From Tranzscheliella williamsii (lineage: Eukaryota > Basidiomycota > Ustilaginomycetes > Ustilaginales > Ustilaginaceae): a stretch of DNA of 64,000 nucleotides. Below are positions 1 through 11,051 of the stretch, in pieces (the stretch's first letter is position 1; every line of letters starts with the position of its first letter). The notes under the pieces were generated by a model. The model worked only from the letters and a program-made list of their open reading frames with translations, did no database searches and was not told the origin of the DNA. A program made the translations under genes and the position numbers. The stretch is from positions 62,001-126,000 of the forward strand of contig JALBYF010000038.1 of assembly GCA_023212725.1 (NCBI GenBank). The letters are read 5' to 3'.

Positions 1-825
1 AGGGTATTGCGTGGAAGAAGAGAGAGAAAGGAACCCAACGGTGATTAGGTGGATCACGAGTCCGTTCCAAGCTCGTCGATGTCAGCAGTGGCAGCCGGCC
101 GTGAGAAGAACCTTAGATGGCTAGTAGACACAGTTCCCACAATCACAAGTAAGTTAAGTACGCTCTGAGCGGAACCAGTCCCGACAGGTAAGGTAAGGCA
201 CTAGGCTAATTCCAAAGCTACAACACCGCTCTTGCGATTTATAATCTGCAATTCTGCCGACGAGGCCGGAAGCAAGCGGGTTTGCTATCCGTACGGGATC
301 TTGCCTCTCATCGATCACGTTTTCCTAATCGCATCGCGCATGCATCGGAAGAGCCATCGGGCTAGCCGACATACGATCTCCTCCACGCCGTCATCGGAAA
401 TCACCACGCCATCGGCAATAAAAAGTACGAATCAGAGAAAGTAGAAGCCTGGTCACAATCACAGGTGCTCAGGACTAAAGTACGTGTGATAGGTGCAGAT
501 AACGCTCAGCCACCTCAAGCCACAAGCGATAGATGAATAGAATGTTGTGCTTCGACGTGCATGGATTACACATGTATCAGGCATAACGTTCCGTATTGCG
601 CCTTGGAGTCCAACAACCTTGCCGCCTCGCCCAACCCAATTCAGCTCGCCACTACTCGGTGCTGCCACACTAGCGCAGCTTCCCGTCCTCTGTCTAGCAA
701 ACCACCACTTACAGGTTGTCATGCTAACTCTCACATTGCCAGCTCAGCAGTGACCAACGGCATCCAACCTCACACCCAACGGCGACGACGCCGCGGAGAC
801 ACCTGCTTCGCACTGTTACTTCATT
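1..825. other. Intergenic region upstream of TSC2
   Basis: No gene is supported here. The open frames at 232-444 (+) and 459-734 (-) are short, show no recognisable domain and do not join to a neighbour through good splice sites. The stretch probably holds the promoter and 5' leader of the downstream plus-strand gene. Confidence 0.6.
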
Positions 826-3800
826 ATGGATCCCAACAAGAGCCGTTCACCAACCACTACGCCTCAGCCTGCAGGCTCTTCTTCATCTTCTAAAGGCAGC
901 ATCAATCAGATCCTTCGGTCCCTTCGCGGCGGTCGGTCTGCCGCTTCCGCTCCCGCTGTCGCCGCCAGCACCAGCAGACTTGAGCCTATCTCGCCTCTGC
1001 CCCCCATCACTACCACCGCTCTGCCTACACCGAAGGATCCTTTTGCCGCCGATCATACAGCATCGCTCGAACCCATCTCTCCCTACGACCTAGCCGAGCC
1101 AGAATCTGCAGATAGCAGTCGCTATGCGGCCATATTTACAGAGCTCCGAAAGCCGTTGCCAGCGACCCAAAAGGCCAGAGAGGATGTTGTGCGACATCGT
1201 TTACCTAGAATCAGAGCTTTAGCTGCCGCCGTCGAGCGCCAGACTGGCCCGGCTCCTGTTTTTGGCGATAGTTTGCCGCTCGCGGAGGTGTTCCGGCTTT
1301 GTACATTGCTTCTCACTGCCGAGCAACCACAACCGCTTCGCATCGAGGCTTGCAACCTCCTTACCTTATCGGTACAACTCGCTGATCAGCGCAGTGCCGG
1401 CGCATCACGAGCCGTCACCGAACTTCGCAGCGGTGCTCCCGGCTCTCTCTCTTCCAAGATTCCTGATAGCGACCAACCCCTCGCCGCCATCGACAGAGCA
1501 CTCTTCTACCGCCTTGTCCTTACCTTATCAGCTAGTGAGATCGATGACAACGACACGGATACTACACAGGTAATTCTCGCAGGTCTTCCGGCTCAGCTGC
1601 GGGCCTTGCAAGTGCTGACCAAGGAAGGTAGAGACGTGGTAGGCTTCCCCGACCTGCTTCTCTCCTTGACACGCTGGCTCGATGTGGCCTGGAACGAGGT
1701 GCAAAAGCTGCGAGAAGAATGCCACAAGATCAAACAGGATGGTGGCCGAGTGAACCGGTTCAGCCCAGCTGCCGATGTAGAAGAGCAGCAGGCGCATCAG
1801 CTCAAGACCATTGCGAAGCTGTCGGCTCTCGAGTGGGATGTTCAGGCATGTCTTCATCTGCTGACGGGAATCCTCAAATATAGCTTCTCTCGTATTCCAC
1901 TTGCCCATGCCGAAATGGCTATTCGTAGCACTGCGGAGATGGTCCTCGGCGACGCATCGACACTTCGCGTGCTACCGTCCAGAACCAACTTGGGTTCACC
2001 AAAGCCAAATGCGACTCCCCTTCTAGGGTCGCAGCGCGTGCACGTGGCCAGCGCCGCAGCCCGACGTTCTCGCTCTAAGGATGCTCGGCCGCTCCTAGAT
2101 GGATACTCCTATTACGGCCTCGATACCATCAGCCCTTCTCCAGGAAGCGCTGAAACCTCGCCCTCCATGACACCTCGCACAGCAGCCAACCAAGTGTCGA
2201 TCGATGCCGTGACTTCTCAGTTACACGCCTCCTCGTTGTCCTCGACATTGGCAGCCGCACCTATCACGCTCACAACTCTAGCCCCCAGTCGGGACAGCTC
2301 TGTCCCAAGGCGCCCCACTGCGCCTTCGGATTCGCCATATTGCTTCGGTCCAGAGCTACATTTGGCAGAAGTCCGAAGCTGCTTGAAGCTGCTCGATGCA
2401 ACGCTGCGCTACGGTTACCTTCCGTCCAACTGTATCGACATTGTCGTCAAGATGCTGTGCCGTCTCTTGGGCTACCATCTCATTGATCCACACGCTCCCG
2501 GCTTCATTTCGGCCACCTTCGAAGAAAATGACGTAGCATGGCGAGATGAAGTTTGGCCTATCTTCTCCAATGTTCTGAGGAGTCACTGCGCCAACGCTGC
2601 AATTCGCTCGGCTCGTGGGCTGCTCCTCACAGACGAAGCGAGTACAATTGTACATCCGGAAGACCCAGCCGCTTTGGTGGGGGCTGTCAGCTTCTTTCGC
2701 CTAGCTTTGGTCCATGTCGCGGAACAAGAATCGCAAAGAGGCCACGGCCACACTTCTTCAGCTCCTGGCAAAAGTTACGCAGAGGACGCTCTGGCACCGT
2801 CGCTGTCACTCGCCCTTGTCATTCCAGCCCTAAGGGGGGCTCTCCGGAGGCAGTGCGACGCTGTCGACCTTGAGGTGCTTAACCTCATTTCTGAGCTCCT
2901 GCCTTCCCAACAGCCGCAGACGAAGTCAAGCTACACTGCTGCGTCCGAACAGGGCACCGTTCGACCTAGTACGAGCACCTCAATCAAGTATGACTGGGAT
3001 GCTCTTCTGGACTTGACAGCCGAGGCCAAGAGACATCTTGACGGACTCAAGTTCAGTGGAGCTCTCCTCGTGCAACCGAAATCCAGCAGTCACAGAGATG
3101 AAGTACTGATGAGCAAAGTGACGAGCAAAGGAGGTGATCTGTCGCCTCCGGTCTTGTCGATGCTAAACATCCTGACCAGACTCAAGATATCTAACCCGCC
3201 AAAGGGATTGGAGGCGAAGGAGGCGGAAGGTAGGAAAGGTGCCGAGGTAAACGAAGCTGGTATGGCCCTGTCATGGACACCAAAGCTAGCTCAACTCCTG
3301 CTTACGCTCGCTCCTATCCTGCCAGAAGATACCATTGCGGCTCTGGTCGAGTTTTACCGCAGCCAGCATCTTTGTCTCCCTAGCCATCCTGATTGGCTTG
3401 CTAATGTCAGGAGCCTGCTGCAGGCATTTTTCTACCGGCCAGAAGATTCGACGACAGGTACCAAATCTCACAGCAAGGATACTGCCCGGCATGATCTCGT
3501 ATCACTCGTCTTCAAGCACGTTTACAACGCCGTCCAAGATCTCAATGCGGAGCGAAATATGTTCATGACAGAAATTGTACTGCCCCTCGCTAACTCTACC
3601 CTGTCAGCGGAGTTGGATCCGCAGATCGAAGGTCAGTTGCGATCTGTTCTCGTACACGCCGCCGTCCTGAGCGGTTCGCAGATCCCAGGTCCAATTGACC
3701 CAGAAGCAGACCAGCAACAGAAGAAAGCACCTGAGCTCGAGGCCGAGTTCGAAGAGGTCTTTGTTGAAATTCGTAAGCTGCTCTGTCGCTTAGCTCGACT

Positions 3801-6800
3801 TAGCCCCCCCAAAGCTATGGAAGCCCAGGAAGCCTCACAAGAGGAACAGGAACAGAAAACATCGACTGAGAATGCTGCTGCGGTTCCGATAGCGGAAATC
3901 AAGGCTCGCAATGCCGCACTCGACATGATTGCCATCTTTAATCGGATGGCCTTCAATACTCCCTGGATTGCTGGCTCGGTCGATCGGGATGTGGATCTCA
4001 CTATACGACGACGCTGGGAGAAGAAGACGAGGGCTGGCTGCATTGCCATCTTCCGAGACCTTCTCGATCTTCTGAAAACAAGCACAACAGCCCCAGAGAG
4101 CACCTCTTCTCACCCTACTGGTCAGGACGGTGCCCAAAATGCGGACCCTGCCTGTACGAGGACGAGGCTTGCTATTCTCGAATGGCTGCTCCGCTTCCGT
4201 ACAGACCGACAGCACCGCGTTTACCTCGCTGGCGACCTCGATGATCTGGTTAGCTTGAGTGCAGCGATTCTGATGAAAGGACCGAGTGAATTGGACCCTG
4301 CAAAGAATGCCGATCCTGGTGCGGCGCAAAACACTGGCCTACCGACCCAAGAAGCGCGTAATAAGCCCACGATGAAGACCGCCGCAAGCATAATTCGACA
4401 TGAGCGCCAAGGACGAGAGATGCAACGCAACGCCGATGTCTCTAGCCGCTCGAAATCGCGGCTCAGAGAGCTGTCGAAGGAGCGAGGTCGACCGGATCGC
4501 GTCAATGACTCTCCCCGCCGTATTGGAGAGAGAGACCGCAGTTCCAGCCAGCAGAGAACGCCTCGGCCTGCTTCCGAGCCGCTTTGGCGGCTGCCTCAGA
4601 ATACCTCGTTCGAGATGCCGCAAATCTCCTTACGCAGTGATATCATCTACACCTATATCCACCAGCGCAGCGACCTGGAGTGCTGTGCAGGTAATGCGTA
4701 CCTTCACGTCGATAAGGAAAGGCCGCCGGCGCCTATCCCGGTTTCAGAGTTTCTAGCTGTTGCTATCGACATCCTGCAAAATGAGCCCGACTGGGAGATT
4801 GTCTCGTACCTTCTCTGCCATTTGCCTCATCAGCTCGTCAACAAGCATCTCTTTTGCGGACCCAAAGCGCAGATTCAGGTCTTGCATCTTCGCAAGGAAA
4901 TCTGCCAAGGTATCTTGAAGGACGCCCTTTTGCCGAAAGTAGTACTGCCTGAAGCTCTGAAGAAAACCGACGTAACAGCGGTCGTCTACGATACTCTGGT
5001 AACACTTATCAGTTACCGCACGCTGTTCACTCGCGCAGAACAGGATGACATGGTCGAGGCCTTCATTTTAGGGCTGAAAAAATCACAGACGACGGCACGA
5101 TCGTGCATCAGGGCCCTGTCGATCGCTTGCTATGAGCTTCAGAAGAGCTTCACGCGCTTCTTCTCGCAGATGCTGCTCACGCTGACAGCAGTACGATCAC
5201 ATATGACAATGAGTGTGCACATTCTGGAGCTGATTGCTACCGTGGCACACCATCCTGCGTGCTACGCCAACTTCACCGAGGCAGACTACAAACGCGTCTT
5301 TAGCATCGTTCTGCAGTACATCGAATACCATCAGAGCCCTGAGGCGGCGACCCGAGATAGCTATCGGGCCAGCCCCGCGACCTTCTCGCTGTCGCAGTAC
5401 GTCATGTTGATGGCCTTCTACAATATCTCGCTCTGGTTCGTTACCTTGAAGCTCAGCGACCGACCGAAGCATCTGCCCTACATCTGCCGTGGTCTGTTGA
5501 AGGCCAACGAAGGTATGGACACGCTCTCTGATCAGACCCAAGTCTGCTTCGACTTCTTGGCGAGGTTCACCCATTCCAATGCCGACCCGAAGCCAAGGCG
5601 CTCCTTCATCAACAACCTCATCATGGGACCGAACCCGACCGGCACCGCCAAGACAAAGGACCCGACACGACTCTCCAAGACCTGGCTGATGGGCAACGGT
5701 CTTGTCACCATCTCAACCCTGAGAAAGGGAGGCTGGGTCGAGATTCTGATCCGCCGTCCGTCGGGGACAGCATCGATGCTATGCAAGCTCGAGAACGTCC
5801 CTGTTGGTATCCTGCCCGATGAGAATGGCGAGAGGGTCGACCTTCCGGCTATCTTGATGATGAACCGTGACCCGGAGGTGATGAATGCCGCAGCTCTACC
5901 GGCACCTGGACTGGAGCACGAGACCCATTCCCCTGGCGATGAAGCGTACAGTTTACGGCGTCGCGTTGAGGAGAGACTGGCACTCGGCGACCGACTGAGG
6001 GCGAGACGACCGCTGGGCCCAGCCCACTTTGGTCTTGCCAACAAGCCGCGTTCTGCTTCATTTTCCGGCGCAATCTCAGGTTCTGTCGTCATCGGGGGCC
6101 GGAAAGCGGAGGTCGATGCGTATGGGCAGCCTGCCGCTGTAGGAGAGGCAAGCACCGATCAGGGACCTTTGCAGGGGTCGGAGGGCTCTCTTGCCATGCG
6201 ACAAGTGATGCGCGAGATACTGAGCGAGGATGGGCCAGTGTCGGAAGCAGGAGGCGCTACGCAAGGAGACAGTAGCAAACAGGGCGCCGCCGGCGCGGGG
6301 CCGAGCAAGGGCAAGCCGTCGAACCGCGCGTTTTCGAAAGATGCCGAAGTGGAACCTGGCTTCATCGCGCTCCAGCTGTCCACGTACCCGGACATGGTGC
6401 AGGACACGGCGCCGATGCTGCTGCCCGACGAGCCGGCGACAGAGCGTCTGATCCGAGCGATCGACCTGACGCCTGTTGTGGATTTCCACAAGATCGGCGT
6501 GCTGTATGTCGGGCCGGGTCAAGAAGAGGAGGTCGACATCCTGAGCAACCGGCACGGTTCGCGCGCCTATACGCGGTTCCTGCAAGGGCTGGGACATCTG
6601 GTAACGCTGCGAGGGCAGGAAGACGTCTACACAGGCGGTCTGGACCGCAACGCGGACGAGCACGGCAAGTACGCCTACGTATGGACCGACGAAATCTCGC
6701 AGATCGTCTATCACACAGCGACACTGATGCCAAACGACGCGCGCGACCCGAGCCGGAGATCGAAAAAGGCGCTGATCGGCAACGACTTTGTGCACATTGT

Positions 6801-7275
6801 CTTCAACGAGTCCGGCCGGGACTACAAGTTTGGCACGATCGCCGGACAGTTCAACTACGTCAACGTATGCATTTCGCCCACAACGCGCGGGGGGGTCAAT
6901 CTCGGGGCGGCCAATCCGGATGACGCGGTCTTCTACCAGGTCAGCCTGCAGCGGCGGGCGGGGATGCCCGAGTTCTCTCCGGTGGGGGATGGCCAGCTGC
7001 TGTCGGCGGACGCGCTGGCGAGCTTTGTGCGCATCCTGGCGCTGAACAGCAACGTCATGAGCCAGATCTACCTCGATACGGGCGAGGCGATGCAGCCCTT
7101 CTCGAGCAACTGGGTTTCCAGGCTGGGCCACATGCGCCGGGCGCGGCAGCAGCAGATGGCCAAACGGGTCAAAGAGGCAGATGCCCATGCGGACGATCCC
7201 GCGGCGCAGGGGGCACCTGAGATGTCGGCCAACTCGGTGATGGCTGACATGTACAACTTCACCAAGATCTTCTAG
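826..7275 (+). CDS. TSC2: Tuberin (TSC2), Rap/Ran-GAP domain protein
   Basis: A single-exon gene of 2149 residues starting at a true ATG. The C-terminal part, about residues 1885-2110, is a Rap/Ran-GAP domain of the tuberin type. It contains GVLYVGPGQ, VWTDEISQIVYHTATLMP and LIGNDFVHIVFNES. The Asn of IGND, about residue 1986, matches the catalytic 'Asn thumb' of this family. The preceding ~1800 residues are helical and repeat-like, with Ser-rich linkers, as in tuberin N-terminal regions. The family acts with hamartin (TSC1) as a GAP for Rheb and so restrains TORC1. Human tuberin is about 1800 residues and the fission yeast protein shorter, so this copy is on the long side. Family assignment is firm; the function in this fungus is inferred from the family. 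Confidence 0.93.
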   Translation: MDPNKSRSPTTTPQPAGSSSSSKGSINQILRSLRGGRSAASAPAVAASTSRLEPISPLPPITTTALPTPKDPFAADHTASLEPISPYDLAEPESADSSRYAAIFTELRKPLPATQKAREDVVRHRLPRIRALAAAVERQTGPAPVFGDSLPLAEVFRLCTLLLTAEQPQPLRIEACNLLTLSVQLADQRSAGASRAVTELRSGAPGSLSSKIPDSDQPLAAIDRALFYRLVLTLSASEIDDNDTDTTQVILAGLPAQLRALQVLTKEGRDVVGFPDLLLSLTRWLDVAWNEVQKLREECHKIKQDGGRVNRFSPAADVEEQQAHQLKTIAKLSALEWDVQACLHLLTGILKYSFSRIPLAHAEMAIRSTAEMVLGDASTLRVLPSRTNLGSPKPNATPLLGSQRVHVASAAARRSRSKDARPLLDGYSYYGLDTISPSPGSAETSPSMTPRTAANQVSIDAVTSQLHASSLSSTLAAAPITLTTLAPSRDSSVPRRPTAPSDSPYCFGPELHLAEVRSCLKLLDATLRYGYLPSNCIDIVVKMLCRLLGYHLIDPHAPGFISATFEENDVAWRDEVWPIFSNVLRSHCANAAIRSARGLLLTDEASTIVHPEDPAALVGAVSFFRLALVHVAEQESQRGHGHTSSAPGKSYAEDALAPSLSLALVIPALRGALRRQCDAVDLEVLNLISELLPSQQPQTKSSYTAASEQGTVRPSTSTSIKYDWDALLDLTAEAKRHLDGLKFSGALLVQPKSSSHRDEVLMSKVTSKGGDLSPPVLSMLNILTRLKISNPPKGLEAKEAEGRKGAEVNEAGMALSWTPKLAQLLLTLAPILPEDTIAALVEFYRSQHLCLPSHPDWLANVRSLLQAFFYRPEDSTTGTKSHSKDTARHDLVSLVFKHVYNAVQDLNAERNMFMTEIVLPLANSTLSAELDPQIEGQLRSVLVHAAVLSGSQIPGPIDPEADQQQKKAPELEAEFEEVFVEIRKLLCRLARLSPPKAMEAQEASQEEQEQKTSTENAAAVPIAEIKARNAALDMIAIFNRMAFNTPWIAGSVDRDVDLTIRRRWEKKTRAGCIAIFRDLLDLLKTSTTAPESTSSHPTGQDGAQNADPACTRTRLAILEWLLRFRTDRQHRVYLAGDLDDLVSLSAAILMKGPSELDPAKNADPGAAQNTGLPTQEARNKPTMKTAASIIRHERQGREMQRNADVSSRSKSRLRELSKERGRPDRVNDSPRRIGERDRSSSQQRTPRPASEPLWRLPQNTSFEMPQISLRSDIIYTYIHQRSDLECCAGNAYLHVDKERPPAPIPVSEFLAVAIDILQNEPDWEIVSYLLCHLPHQLVNKHLFCGPKAQIQVLHLRKEICQGILKDALLPKVVLPEALKKTDVTAVVYDTLVTLISYRTLFTRAEQDDMVEAFILGLKKSQTTARSCIRALSIACYELQKSFTRFFSQMLLTLTAVRSHMTMSVHILELIATVAHHPACYANFTEADYKRVFSIVLQYIEYHQSPEAATRDSYRASPATFSLSQYVMLMAFYNISLWFVTLKLSDRPKHLPYICRGLLKANEGMDTLSDQTQVCFDFLARFTHSNADPKPRRSFINNLIMGPNPTGTAKTKDPTRLSKTWLMGNGLVTISTLRKGGWVEILIRRPSGTASMLCKLENVPVGILPDENGERVDLPAILMMNRDPEVMNAAALPAPGLEHETHSPGDEAYSLRRRVEERLALGDRLRARRPLGPAHFGLANKPRSASFSGAISGSVVIGGRKAEVDAYGQPAAVGEASTDQGPLQGSEGSLAMRQVMREILSEDGPVSEAGGATQGDSSKQGAAGAGPSKGKPSNRAFSKDAEVEPGFIALQLSTYPDMVQDTAPMLLPDEPATERLIRAIDLTPVVDFHKIGVLYVGPGQEEEVDILSNRHGSRAYTRFLQGLGHLVTLRGQEDVYTGGLDRNADEHGKYAYVWTDEISQIVYHTATLMPNDARDPSRRSKKALIGNDFVHIVFNESGRDYKFGTIAGQFNYVNVCISPTTRGGVNLGAANPDDAVFYQVSLQRRAGMPEFSPVGDGQLLSADALASFVRILALNSNVMSQIYLDTGEAMQPFSSNWVSRLGHMRRARQQQMAKRVKEADAHADDPAAQGAPEMSANSVMADMYNFTKIF

Positions 7276-7508
7276 TCATTCGCGAAATTCGATGCATTCC
7301 TCATCTGCCTTGCATGCGTTTCGTAGGAGACATGACGAAGAGGGTGAAGCGGCCAGCTGGAACGCGTGCGAGCAGGCGTTTCTCTACGAAGTGTGCAGGA
7401 TGGATGATCTCGGTTCCATGTGGGGTCGTAACGTCGGAGTGTGCAATTGCAGCGGTGGTGAGATGGGGATGTGCCGGTGCTTGTGCGCGCGAGTGTGGCG
7501 GCGGAGGG

Positions 7509-7742
7509 CTAGGCGGGTTTAGCGGCGGTGGGCTGGATCTGCTGGAATGCGGCTTGGCGGTCCTGGTTGAGCTGGAGGTCGAGCAGGCGTTGGCGCTTCT
7601 TCTCGGCCTGGCGCGCCTCGTCGCGCTCGACGCCGCGGTACATGACGGCGCGCTCGCGCTCCTGCATGTAGTGCACCCCCCACACGGTGACCCCCGACAC
7701 TACCACCGACGCCATCAGCGTCAGCTTCGCCGGCCGTGACAT
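7509..7742 (-). CDS. PET117: Cytochrome c oxidase assembly factor PET117
   Basis: A 77-residue protein from the ATG at 7742 (MSRPAKLTL). The frame could extend one codon upstream only through a GTG. It shows the PET117 pattern: a short N-terminal hydrophobic segment (residues 6-24) with GVHYMQERERAVMYRGV just after it, then a charged helix rich in Arg, Glu and Gln. PET117 proteins are small mitochondrial factors that, with Cox15, support heme A synthesis for complex IV. The gene converges on TSC2 (stop codons 234 bases apart) and diverges from LSM6. Length and motif agree with the family. Confidence 0.9.
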   Translation of the reverse strand: MSRPAKLTLMASVVVSGVTVWGVHYMQERERAVMYRGVERDEARQAEKKRQRLLDLQLNQDRQAAFQQIQPTAAKPA

Positions 7743-8116
7743 CACAGCACACCAGCCGCGAGAAAAGACCCCGCAAGAGCAAAACGACCGAAGAGGTATC
7801 GAGCGTCAAGCAGCAGTAGCGACGTAGAGATGGACCAAGATGCAAGCAAGCCAAGCCACCTTCCTACCACGGCACAGAAGAAGCCTTCTCGCCGCACCGA
7901 TTCCCTGTGAATGTTTTCCTAAGCGAGCGATCACCGCTCACCTTCCACTCCACCGCCAGAAGTGCATTGTTAAGTTGCGGGTGGAATTTGTGACTTGTGG
8001 GCAGCGGCAAGCGGTACCTGCTGATCGCACTATCTGATCTGCATCCGTCTGCCGCGCTACCATCTACGCTGCTGGCTGTTGCTGCGAATTCCGGAACCAC
8101 GGGCAGAGCGTTGACC
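7743..8116. promoter_or_regulatory. Divergent intergenic region PET117 / LSM6
   Basis: A 374-base interval between two divergent start codons must hold both promoters. I see no clear TATA box. The plus-strand frame through 7997-8116 has no upstream ATG and belongs to the leader of LSM6. Confidence 0.6.
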
Positions 8117-8526
8117 ATGTCCTCCAGCGCGGCGGCCAAGACGGGCAGCCCGAACGACTTCCTCAAGGGCGTGATCGGGACGCGCGTCAGCGTGCGGCTC
8201 AACTCGGGCATCGACTACCGCGGGGTCCTCTCCTGCCTGGATGGCTACATGAACATCGCGCTCGAGGGCGCCACCGAGCATGTCGACGGCGTGCACAGCA
8301 ACTCGTACGGCGACGCGTTCATCCGCGGCAACAATGGTACGTTCCCTGCCCCCGCCCGGCCCTCCGCTACCACCCGCTTCCCGCTCACACCGCTCCCTCT
8401 TTTTGTTCACCCCACCCTCGCCTCGCTTCCCGCCGTTCGTCTCCGTTGTTTCCACGCCTCTCGTGCTCTGCTCCGGCATGTGCTTCCCTCGCCGCAGTCA
8501 TGTACATCACAGCTCTCGAAAAGTGA
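8117..8526 (+). CDS. LSM6: U6 snRNA-associated Sm-like protein LSM6
   Basis: Two exons, 8117-8336 and 8498-8526, separated by a 161-base intron (GTACGT donor, GCAG acceptor), encode 82 residues. Exon 1 ends in phase 1 and the junction restores RGNNVMYI, the Sm2 motif. The Sm1 part is GVIGTRVSVRLNSGIDYRGV. LSM6 is about 80 residues in other eukaryotes and forms part of the Lsm1-7 (mRNA decay) and Lsm2-8 (U6 snRNA) rings. The start chosen is the first ATG matching the family start; an open frame further upstream lacks an ATG. Without the short second exon the protein would run into unrelated intron sequence. The gene converges on the velvet gene. Confidence 0.94.
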
Positions 8527-8708
8527 AACCGAAGCCCGCCACGCCCGCTGTCCCACAGCGAGACGTGGTGCACACCACAAGTCACATGCCTCGGGGCCGC
8601 CCGCACGTGGTGCACTCTCTCACGGCGCTCATCCTCGGCTGTTCGTCGCGTAGGTCTAAAATTCGCGATGCCACAACAATGAGTGTATAGAGGAGGGTGG
8701 GGGGCACG

Positions 8709-11051
8709 CTAGTAGGGGCGCGAAGGGCCGGGGGGGCCGCGAGGGTCGCGGTAGGGAGTGTCTTCGCGAGGGTCGGTGGGCGGGTGGTGCGGGTAGGGGG
8801 GGTATGCGTAGGGCGGGTAGGGAGGGAGCCTGTCGGGAGGGGGGGCTGGGTCGTGGCGGTGCGGGGGCGGGCCAGCGAGGGGGGGGAGGACGGGGCGGTG
8901 GGTGCGGCCGTCTGCGAACGATGCGAGGCGCGGGAGGGCGTGGCGGGCGGGGACGGGGGCGGCATACCGCGCCGCCGTGTCGCCGACACGCCCTGCCGGG
9001 TCCGAGACGCGGCGCACAAACGCATGCGCGGGCATAGCGAGCCCGTCGTACTCGACTGCAGCGCCGCCGCGAGCGCCCAAATGCACCCGCGGCGGCGTGG
9101 CCACGCCGTCCTGCCGCTGCTCGCGCTCGCCCCCAGCCCACCGCGCAGGCGCGTACCCGTCGTGCACCGGCGGCGACACCGACGCGTTCCGATACACCGG
9201 ACTCGCACGCCGCTCGTACCGCACCCCGTACGAGCCCTGACTCGCGTGACTCGCACTCGCCGCATAGTCATCGTACCCCCGCCCCGGCTCGTACCCACCC
9301 GGCTCCGGCACACCGTACCGCCGCAGATACGGATGCGACGAACTCAACGAGACCGACCGCGCATCGCGCATCGCGTGTCCATGCCGCGCATACGGCGGCG
9401 TCACTGATGCGTACGGTGGCGGCGAACCGGCCTCGGCCGTCCTCTTCGGCTGAAACGGCGGCGGAGGCATCCTGACCAGCTCCCCCTGCATACCACCTTC
9501 CCTGCCGACGCCGGAAAGCCCGCCATAGTCGATACGCGCAGGACGGTCGTCGTAGGGCGCATGCTCGCGCGGCCGATAGCCGTCGTTGTACCACGCATCG
9601 GCGCCGGTGGCGGGCGATAGCGGTCGCAGCGGGGAGGGCCCACCCCGCTTGCCTTGCCACGGGTGCGTGGGCAGCCCTCGTTCAACAGGGCGGTCTCGGC
9701 CCGCTGCACTGCTCAATCGAGCGGGCTCAAAGTCCTCCCACGCGCTGTTGACCGGCGGTCTCGAGCTCGGCCGGCCATGCTCCTCCACCGACGTGGAAGC
9801 AGAGACGCTGTTGGTATAGCCTACCCGCTCTGTCCTAGCATCTACGGCGGCCAACACCGGCAGTCGAACTTCTTCCTTTGCTTTGGACGCCTTGCTCGGT
9901 TTGCTCGCCGCCGAGCCACCAGGTCGTTTAGGGCTGTGGTCATCTTCTGCCAGCTGATCGACATCCGAAGCGTCGCTCTCCTCCCTCGCCCTCTTGGACC
10001 CGCGGCGGCGCGATCGGGGATGTTTGCGTACGCGAACCTTGAGACCCTGCTCGGCGAAGGATTTGGATAGCCTGGTCGACTCCTCCATACCCGGAAAGCG
10101 CTTGGCCGTGTAGACGTGGAAAGGATCCGAGTAGACAGACTTGCAGTAATGAACCGTACAGCCTATTGTTTCAAAGAGACACAGCTTGAGACGGTAGCGA
10201 CCCTCGACGCGGATGCTCAGGTCGGGGAATACGAAGAAGCCTTGATGCGAGCCATCGATGTCCTTGAGATGGTAGAGGCAAGATACGCAGGAGCCGCTGG
10301 TGTACCTTGTCTTGCCGTCGTTGAGCAGATGCAGCTCCTCGTCCGTCTCGGCGTGGCAGAGCATGGCATACATGAACACGTACGGGTTCTCGAGGTACCA
10401 GGCCTTGTCTTCCCAGCCATCGCCCAAGGCGGTGCTGACTGGCACGCCTCTCCTGACGCCGCGGGTCAGAGGTAGAGCAGGCCCCTGGCCGGGCCGTCTC
10501 TCTACGGGTGGGCTCACCGGGGTCGTCTCGGCCGTATCCTCCTGCGAGACGGGTCGATCGTGGGTGATCACCCGCAGCTGCACAATGGGAGCCGGATCGA
10601 TCGGGCGGCGGTCGGCTAAGCCAGGAGAGAGAGGAGCAATCAAGATCACAATCACAATTCGTCTGAGTTTACCAGACCTGACAACCGATCCACACTTGCA
10701 CGATGCTGGCACTTACCCTTTTCGCCGATACCGCACATCCTGGAATGTTTCGGCTGCTCCCGAATGGTCAGCTGGTACTCTCTACAGCGCGGAGAGAGGA
10801 GGTGATATGGGATTTGTCAGCTTTCGGATTCTTGCCGTAGCTCGGCTCTGCTGACCGTCGGAAGGAACCTACATGTGGTCGCGATGCGAGGTCATTTGCT
10901 GGACGGCTGCATACTGGTAGACGACGCCCGAGTCGGAAGAGGCGACAGCTGGGGTGCTGGAGCTGCTGCTCTTCACCTCTAGCGCTGGACGAGGCTGTGT
11001 GGACGAGAGAGAACGCTCTCGACTGCTTCGGCGGCTCATGCTGCCGCTCAT
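8709..11051 (-). CDS. Velvet-domain regulator, VeA-like
   Basis: Three exons on the minus strand: 10873-11051, 10717-10781 and 8709-10615, with introns of 91 bases (GTAGGT...TAG) and 101 bases (GTAAGT...TAG). The product is 716 residues. Splicing restores a complete velvet domain: EYQLTIREQPKHSRMCGIGEK, then PAPIVQLRVITHD, ENPYVFMYAMLCHAE, FFVFPDLSIRVEGRYRLKLCLFE and FAEQGLKVRVRKHPR. The last motif followed by a basic cluster (RSRRRGSKR) resembles VeA more than VelB or VosA. The C-terminal ~450 residues are disordered, rich in Pro, Tyr, Arg and Ser. Velvet proteins are nuclear regulators of development and secondary metabolism. The start at 11051 is the ATG nearest the domain; an in-frame ATG at 11222 would add 57 residues. 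The orthology class is inference. Confidence 0.88.

Noticed and set aside
6076..7188. 370-codon open frame antisense to TSC2
   Set aside because: It lies fully inside the GC-rich GAP-coding exon; antisense frames stay open by codon bias. No domain is visible.
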